38,800 nucleotides of DNA, taken from Candidatus Omnitrophota bacterium (lineage in GTDB: Bacteria; Omnitrophota; Gorgyraeia; Zapsychrales; Fredricksoniimonadaceae). Of the stretch, positions 36,301-38,800 are shown piece after piece. A model generated the notes under the pieces. That model saw only the letters and a list, made by a program, of their open reading frames with translations. It searched no databases and was not told where the DNA came from. The stretch spans positions 1 through 38,800 of the forward strand of contig CAIOPG010000018.1 in assembly GCA_903860135.1 (NCBI GenBank). The letters are read 5' to 3'. Each line of letters begins with the position of its first letter. The stretch's first letter is position 1. The position numbers were made by a program, and so were the translations under genes.

Positions 36301-38800
36301 CATAACCTGCCCCGGGCCAAACTCAAGGAAACCATTATTCACTGTTGATGATACTTCATCCGTAAAAGATCCCTGTTGAAGAATTTCATCTTTCCTATCT
36401 TTCCATCTAGCCTCAAGCTCCCTGTCAATCTGCGTCAATGCCAATTTAAATACATCAAGTCCGGAGTTCCGGATCGTATCATCGATCAAAATATTTTCTA
36501 TCGATGCCTTTGTATTCAACGCTAAGGTGTCCACATCCAATCGTTGATTCTGAAGCACGTCATCGCGCAGCAACTTATACCAGCGAGCATCAAGGCGATC
36601 ACGTCGATATTGAAAAGAATTCTCAATAATGAATCGAATATTATCTCTCAAATGTTGCGTAATCTTTAGCACCTCGAACTGTAAAGCCCGCACCAGGTCA
36701 TACGCCTGTGAATAAGTCGATTTACCGTACTGTAATTCATCCAGCAACTCTTCAAAATCAACACCCCCAAGGCCTTCAGACTGAATAAACCGCGCCATGG
36801 CAATCAAATCGCCGATCAAAGCAGGCATATCCGTCAAGGCGCTCGCCGTTGTCCGGTGTTTATTAAAGACATTGTTCACATGATCCCTGCCCACGACATG
36901 AAGATGATGCTCTAGGTCAGCCAACCGTATCCTATTTTTATTATTCTTTAAGTCTTCCTTGTACTGTAATAAGTACTTTCTTATTTCCTGACGGAGTACC
37001 CCTATCCTTCCCAAGATTTCAGTTTCATCCATGCCACCTATAATTTTATTCAAATTCTCATATGCAGATCGTACAGGAGCTAGGGTATCGTCTGTTTCCC
37101 GATTGATGACAACATTAAAGATATCTGTATTCTTAATAGCTTTAACGGCCATTGGTAAATTAATAGTGAATTTCTCCGTTAAGGCAAAATATAAACGAAT
37201 CATAAATTCAACTTGATTAAGGGCATACGGATCAGCGTCAGGATTTTGATCTTTCAATACCTTGATAACATCATCTTCTGGCGATAGTGTTAGCTGCTCG
37301 ATGGGATCTTTGCCGTCAATATGTTCGAGACCATTTAAAGTGTTGTTTAAAATGACGGAATAAACAACATTACGGCGATCGCGTGTAATACGAGAAAAAT
37401 CATTTTGAAGATCATCAGGCACATGTATCCTGGGCATAACCATCGAATCCAGATTCTTCCAAAACTTCAGCACATCTCTGACAAGATCAAGGCTTTTTCG
37501 CGAAAATGAACGATGAATTGATACCCTTAATGCCGTAAACCATGTGTGTGCATCCCCCCCTCCAGGAATATCTGCGAACCCATCCAAAGCAATCGCACTC
37601 TGAACAATCCTGCGATCAATTTTGTCGTCAGCAACACCGCCCTGTTTGAATAAAGCGCGCATCTTCATAAGATAATAAAAACTATTCTTCGTCTTGCAAA
37701 AAAAAGGGCTCATAAGAATATCCGGAACATCATGCGAACGACCGTGCAACAACAAGGCTTTAATTCCAAAAAGTTTAACGTGTACCATCATAAAAGCAGC
37801 CATGATCTCGTTATAAGGTCCCGCATCTAGCATCAACTTAAATAACAATTCCCGACTCTCAAGATCAATAGGAAGTCGTAAGAATATCTGGAGCGCTTTA
37901 TATGCCACGACATGATCCCCTGACATAAAAGCAGGAAGAATAGTTGTTAGTCTCTCAGGCACTTGTATCTTGCCCGGCGTCTGTGTATTGTCCGTTTTTC
38001 CAACTGCATCCGTCATTACATTAATTGCAATCTGAATAATTGAACTATTATCCAAAATGTTACTTAACGAACGCCCACGGTATGTTTCGTTGTTATATGT
38101 CTTCATTGCTTTACGACTTTGAGAAAAATCATTTCCTCCCGAGAAATACTTCCGCGGTATCATCTCGCCCGAAACAGCATCCTTTTCTTCACGAATCAAG
38201 TTATACGCGCCTTTCTTGAAGGATTCGACGTACTGCGCCCAGATCTTGTCTTTGGCGGTTTTGTCGGCGATGTTGACGCCGGCGATCTTATCCTGGTCGA
38301 CATAGGCTTGGCCAAAGATACTGGCTTTGATTTTATCCTTGAACCAGATGGCGAGGATCAGGGAATTGTAGACCTGGCGTAATTGGGCGAAGTTTTGGCC
38401 TTCGTTGACTTCTTGCTCGAGGATGGGGATGATGATCTCACGAAGGATTTGTTTGGCAATGTCCTGCCCCCTCCCATTCCCTCCCCACGCTATCGCGGGG
38501 GCGGGTGATAATGGGGCGATGCCCTCGGTTGGCGTATCTGATAAAATAGGGCGGGTCACGGACCCGCCCCTACGTGCGAATGCCTCATTTGCTGCGATGG
38601 CCTTATAATCGGATTCCAACATGACCTTTAACCGGGACTCAACGACATAGGCGGCGTTTGGGGTTTCGTAGACAACGGCTTTCTCGGGGATGATCCAGAC
38701 TTTGTTGAAGGTGTCGACGGGAATGTCGGTGGTGCCGTAACGCTTGGCGGCTTCGGCGTAGATCCTGGTCCAGAATCTCTTGCCGACTTCACCTTCGGGA
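33388..38800 (-). CDS. Giant secreted-type protein with PPDK-, PEP-utilising- and methyltransferase-like domains (N-terminus beyond the window)
   Basis: Open from the window edge to the stop at 33388, about 1803 residues, 5' end missing. From the N-side: the conserved bookend (YGTTDIPVDTFNKVWI, ESRLKVMLESDYKA, LRQVYNSLILAIWF, IPRKYFSGG); a long helical part (about 38100-36320); then RWGKKGLNLLRMSEEGLPVS, LYIRSG and VEFVVDRNGKIWLTQ, matching the nucleotide-binding half of pyruvate phosphate dikinase (36310-35550); then VILVLDHEVPEMLSLIPKGV and KLSVHTVSRTQKAGITVV, like the PEP-utilising mobile domain with its catalytic His; an unassigned part; a Rossmann methyltransferase-like PIILEIGAGNTKNALALAAA (34110 on); and the C-terminal bookend GGIDLTR to TFLGVE. 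Its paralog has a signal peptide, so this one is probably exported, which is odd for ATP- and SAM-type folds. Confidence 0.8.
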   Translation of the reverse strand, partial: PEGEVGKRFWTRIYAEAAKRYGTTDIPVDTFNKVWIIPEKAVVYETPNAAYVVESRLKVMLESDYKAIAANEAFARRGGSVTRPILSDTPTEGIAPLSPAPAIAWGGNGRGQDIAKQILREIIIPILEQEVNEGQNFAQLRQVYNSLILAIWFKDKIKASIFGQAYVDQDKIAGVNIADKTAKDKIWAQYVESFKKGAYNLIREEKDAVSGEMIPRKYFSGGNDFSQSRKAMKTYNNETYRGRSLSNILDNSSIIQIAINVMTDAVGKTDNTQTPGKIQVPERLTTILPAFMSGDHVVAYKALQIFLRLPIDLESRELLFKLMLDAGPYNEIMAAFMMVHVKLFGIKALLLHGRSHDVPDILMSPFFCKTKNSFYYLMKMRALFKQGGVADDKIDRRIVQSAIALDGFADIPGGGDAHTWFTALRVSIHRSFSRKSLDLVRDVLKFWKNLDSMVMPRIHVPDDLQNDFSRITRDRRNVVYSVILNNTLNGLEHIDGKDPIEQLTLSPEDDVIKVLKDQNPDADPYALNQVEFMIRLYFALTEKFTINLPMAVKAIKNTDIFNVVINRETDDTLAPVRSAYENLNKIIGGMDETEILGRIGVLRQEIRKYLLQYKEDLKNNKNRIRLADLEHHLHVVGRDHVNNVFNKHRTTASALTDMPALIGDLIAMARFIQSEGLGGVDFEELLDELQYGKSTYSQAYDLVRALQFEVLKITQHLRDNIRFIIENSFQYRRDRLDARWYKLLRDDVLQNQRLDVDTLALNTKASIENILIDDTIRNSGLDVFKLALTQIDRELEARWKDRKDEILQQGSFTDEVSSTVNNGFLEFGPGQVMPANVLRSLSRWGKKGLNLLRMSEEGLPVSPGVIISPRLLAQDGMIDSPGFRQKIIKEIKYISAHAVNPGQPLSLYIRSGTAFMLPGLLLTIGDISAGFEDDMVDRVIDAIKKVYASWDSPEATQARQEQHLSERWGTTVILHEAVDQLALGAGSAALLMSPDGKYFLDGEFLYGGKGHQIMSEPSKLAVPISRMESLAGEKKVFEELNPELYGQLLAQALKVKDIFGYNPLVEFVVDRNGKIWLTQSNDDSIEEGLSEFNLEAAPQPLASGKGLSGGAFRGWVADSIAKAGTLQTKYLAMKQADPRSVTGIDGVILVLDHEVPEMLSLIPKGVSILTRKLSVHTVSRTQKAGITVVAEVPDEYMSLNADGQWVLGGQVLTNGDVISIDGHRNPFYPTSGNIYWGSIPIKQEQKNNSDQAQQYHNTPSDNGAVNAPVTWEDSNNSVKQLFEELDRKSPSELFSRTIARNGQSVRFVMNFHAGMRYDVDLKDGHLQMNELQDALPGAGLIRATVFTEGPGGQQDHFAGYMIANVNVDGPGVVSQVFGSWDEYVQSSGLELDFWSDFGRSLPVEVNTLKVPGLDDESLVGRAEAALKIYPDEEGVLKIAALSKQPASMAKSVALRNLLGALLEEKRKNVDKEYINLAMAFARITMASNDFLTLTGFGEFAIIPMSSDVVGRRLASLDKAWHINSIRNNAAQQRSGSALQFYLTEQRNTKEDVGRFEAQLQSGKPIILEIGAGNTKNALALAAANPDAVVVAVDLYASEDPGDQEGVRATAFDARKLPAQASGLGNLFVFRSNSDIIAFLPDDSIQDIVIVRPPPMPISDLYEMLHACGATTKLRAGFRLTAVTFKANQSMLVYLKEYLSFKAQEVGIETLGVDLTKGSDYITPDNLLRTKTFVGQMKDDSSQAGGIDLTRDRMNVKVSSSGQGVQFNFDPAMIQRLKDAGGITPVILDIRPMTMTLTTFLGVE
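38463..38519. repeat. GC-rich in-frame linker insertion
   Basis: A stretch of repeated C-rich and G-rich blocks around CGCGATAGCG encodes GIAPLSPAPAIAWGGNGRG. The paralog at about 22520-22560 has only nine residues here, so about 12 residues are extra. It looks like an intergenic-type repeat that landed in a linker without breaking the frame. Confidence 0.55.
38546..38580. repeat. Palindromic element within the coding frame, copy 2
   Basis: Perfect 9-base arms GGGCGGGTC / GACCCGCCC (38549-38557 and 38561-38569) with loop ACG, followed by CCTACGTGCG. It encodes RRGGSVTRP in the giant protein. It matches 22573-22607 in the paralog. Confidence 0.75.

Overview
The window fits a member of the candidate phylum Omnitrophota. 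The core genes are ordinary bacterial ones. Four loci (2639-3040, 18623-18762, 20317-23246, 33388-38800) carry pieces of a large secreted-protein family whose N-terminal motif (LPAPGTRLALSP, then PFRFDFI, then LSPYEKDRI) I associate with that phylum. The assignment rests on recalled family resemblance; no search was run. Almost every gene is on the minus strand; rpmB is the only clear plus-strand gene.

Layout in minus-strand transcription order, from high to low coordinates. 38800-33388: a giant multidomain protein, cut by the window edge, with pyruvate-phosphate-dikinase-like, PEP-utilising mobile-domain-like and methyltransferase-like parts. 33332-23802: a tightly packed set (zinc-ribbon protein, M20 peptidase, DUF3108 protein, trpB, trpA, M16 peptidase, a 56-aa protein, rsfS, argS, recJ), ending at a bidirectional terminator shared with plus-strand rpmB (L28). 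23246-20317: a second giant-family gene, split in two frames at a run of 11 G, with a TraB/GumN-like centre. 20183-18849: an AAA/DUF4143 ATPase. 18762-18623: the deletion scar of a third giant-family gene. 18471-14356: a TMTC-like membrane glycosyltransferase with a TPR-like tail, a SpoU methyltransferase and an M3 oligopeptidase. 14300-3182: a long compact run of overlapping or nearly abutting genes: gamma-glutamylcyclotransferase-like, HAD phosphatase, glycerol-1-phosphate dehydrogenase, HD-GYP sensor, tgt, tolC-like, RND pump, trmD, rplS, rnhB, yraN. 3040-494: an accessory island with a truncated giant-family gene, a hipBA toxin-antitoxin pair and a second 3' end of yraN. 436-1: the start of aroK.

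How the genes work together: core functions cover translation and tRNA modification (trmD, rplS, rpmB, tgt, argS, rsfS, SpoU), DNA maintenance (rnhB, recJ, possibly yraN), aromatic amino acid synthesis (aroK, trpB, trpA) and the envelope (TolC/RND, TMTC-like, G1P dehydrogenase).

The most interesting signals are in the accessory parts. The giant-protein genes look like modular genes: shared N- and C-terminal 'bookends' around unrelated centres. One copy may be phase-variable, one is reduced to a scar, and one is truncated beside hipBA. The hipBA module lies between imperfect 24-bp direct repeats, and the whole island lies between two yraN 3' ends that differ almost only at synonymous sites. 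No integrase or transposase gene, tRNA, rRNA or CRISPR array was found.
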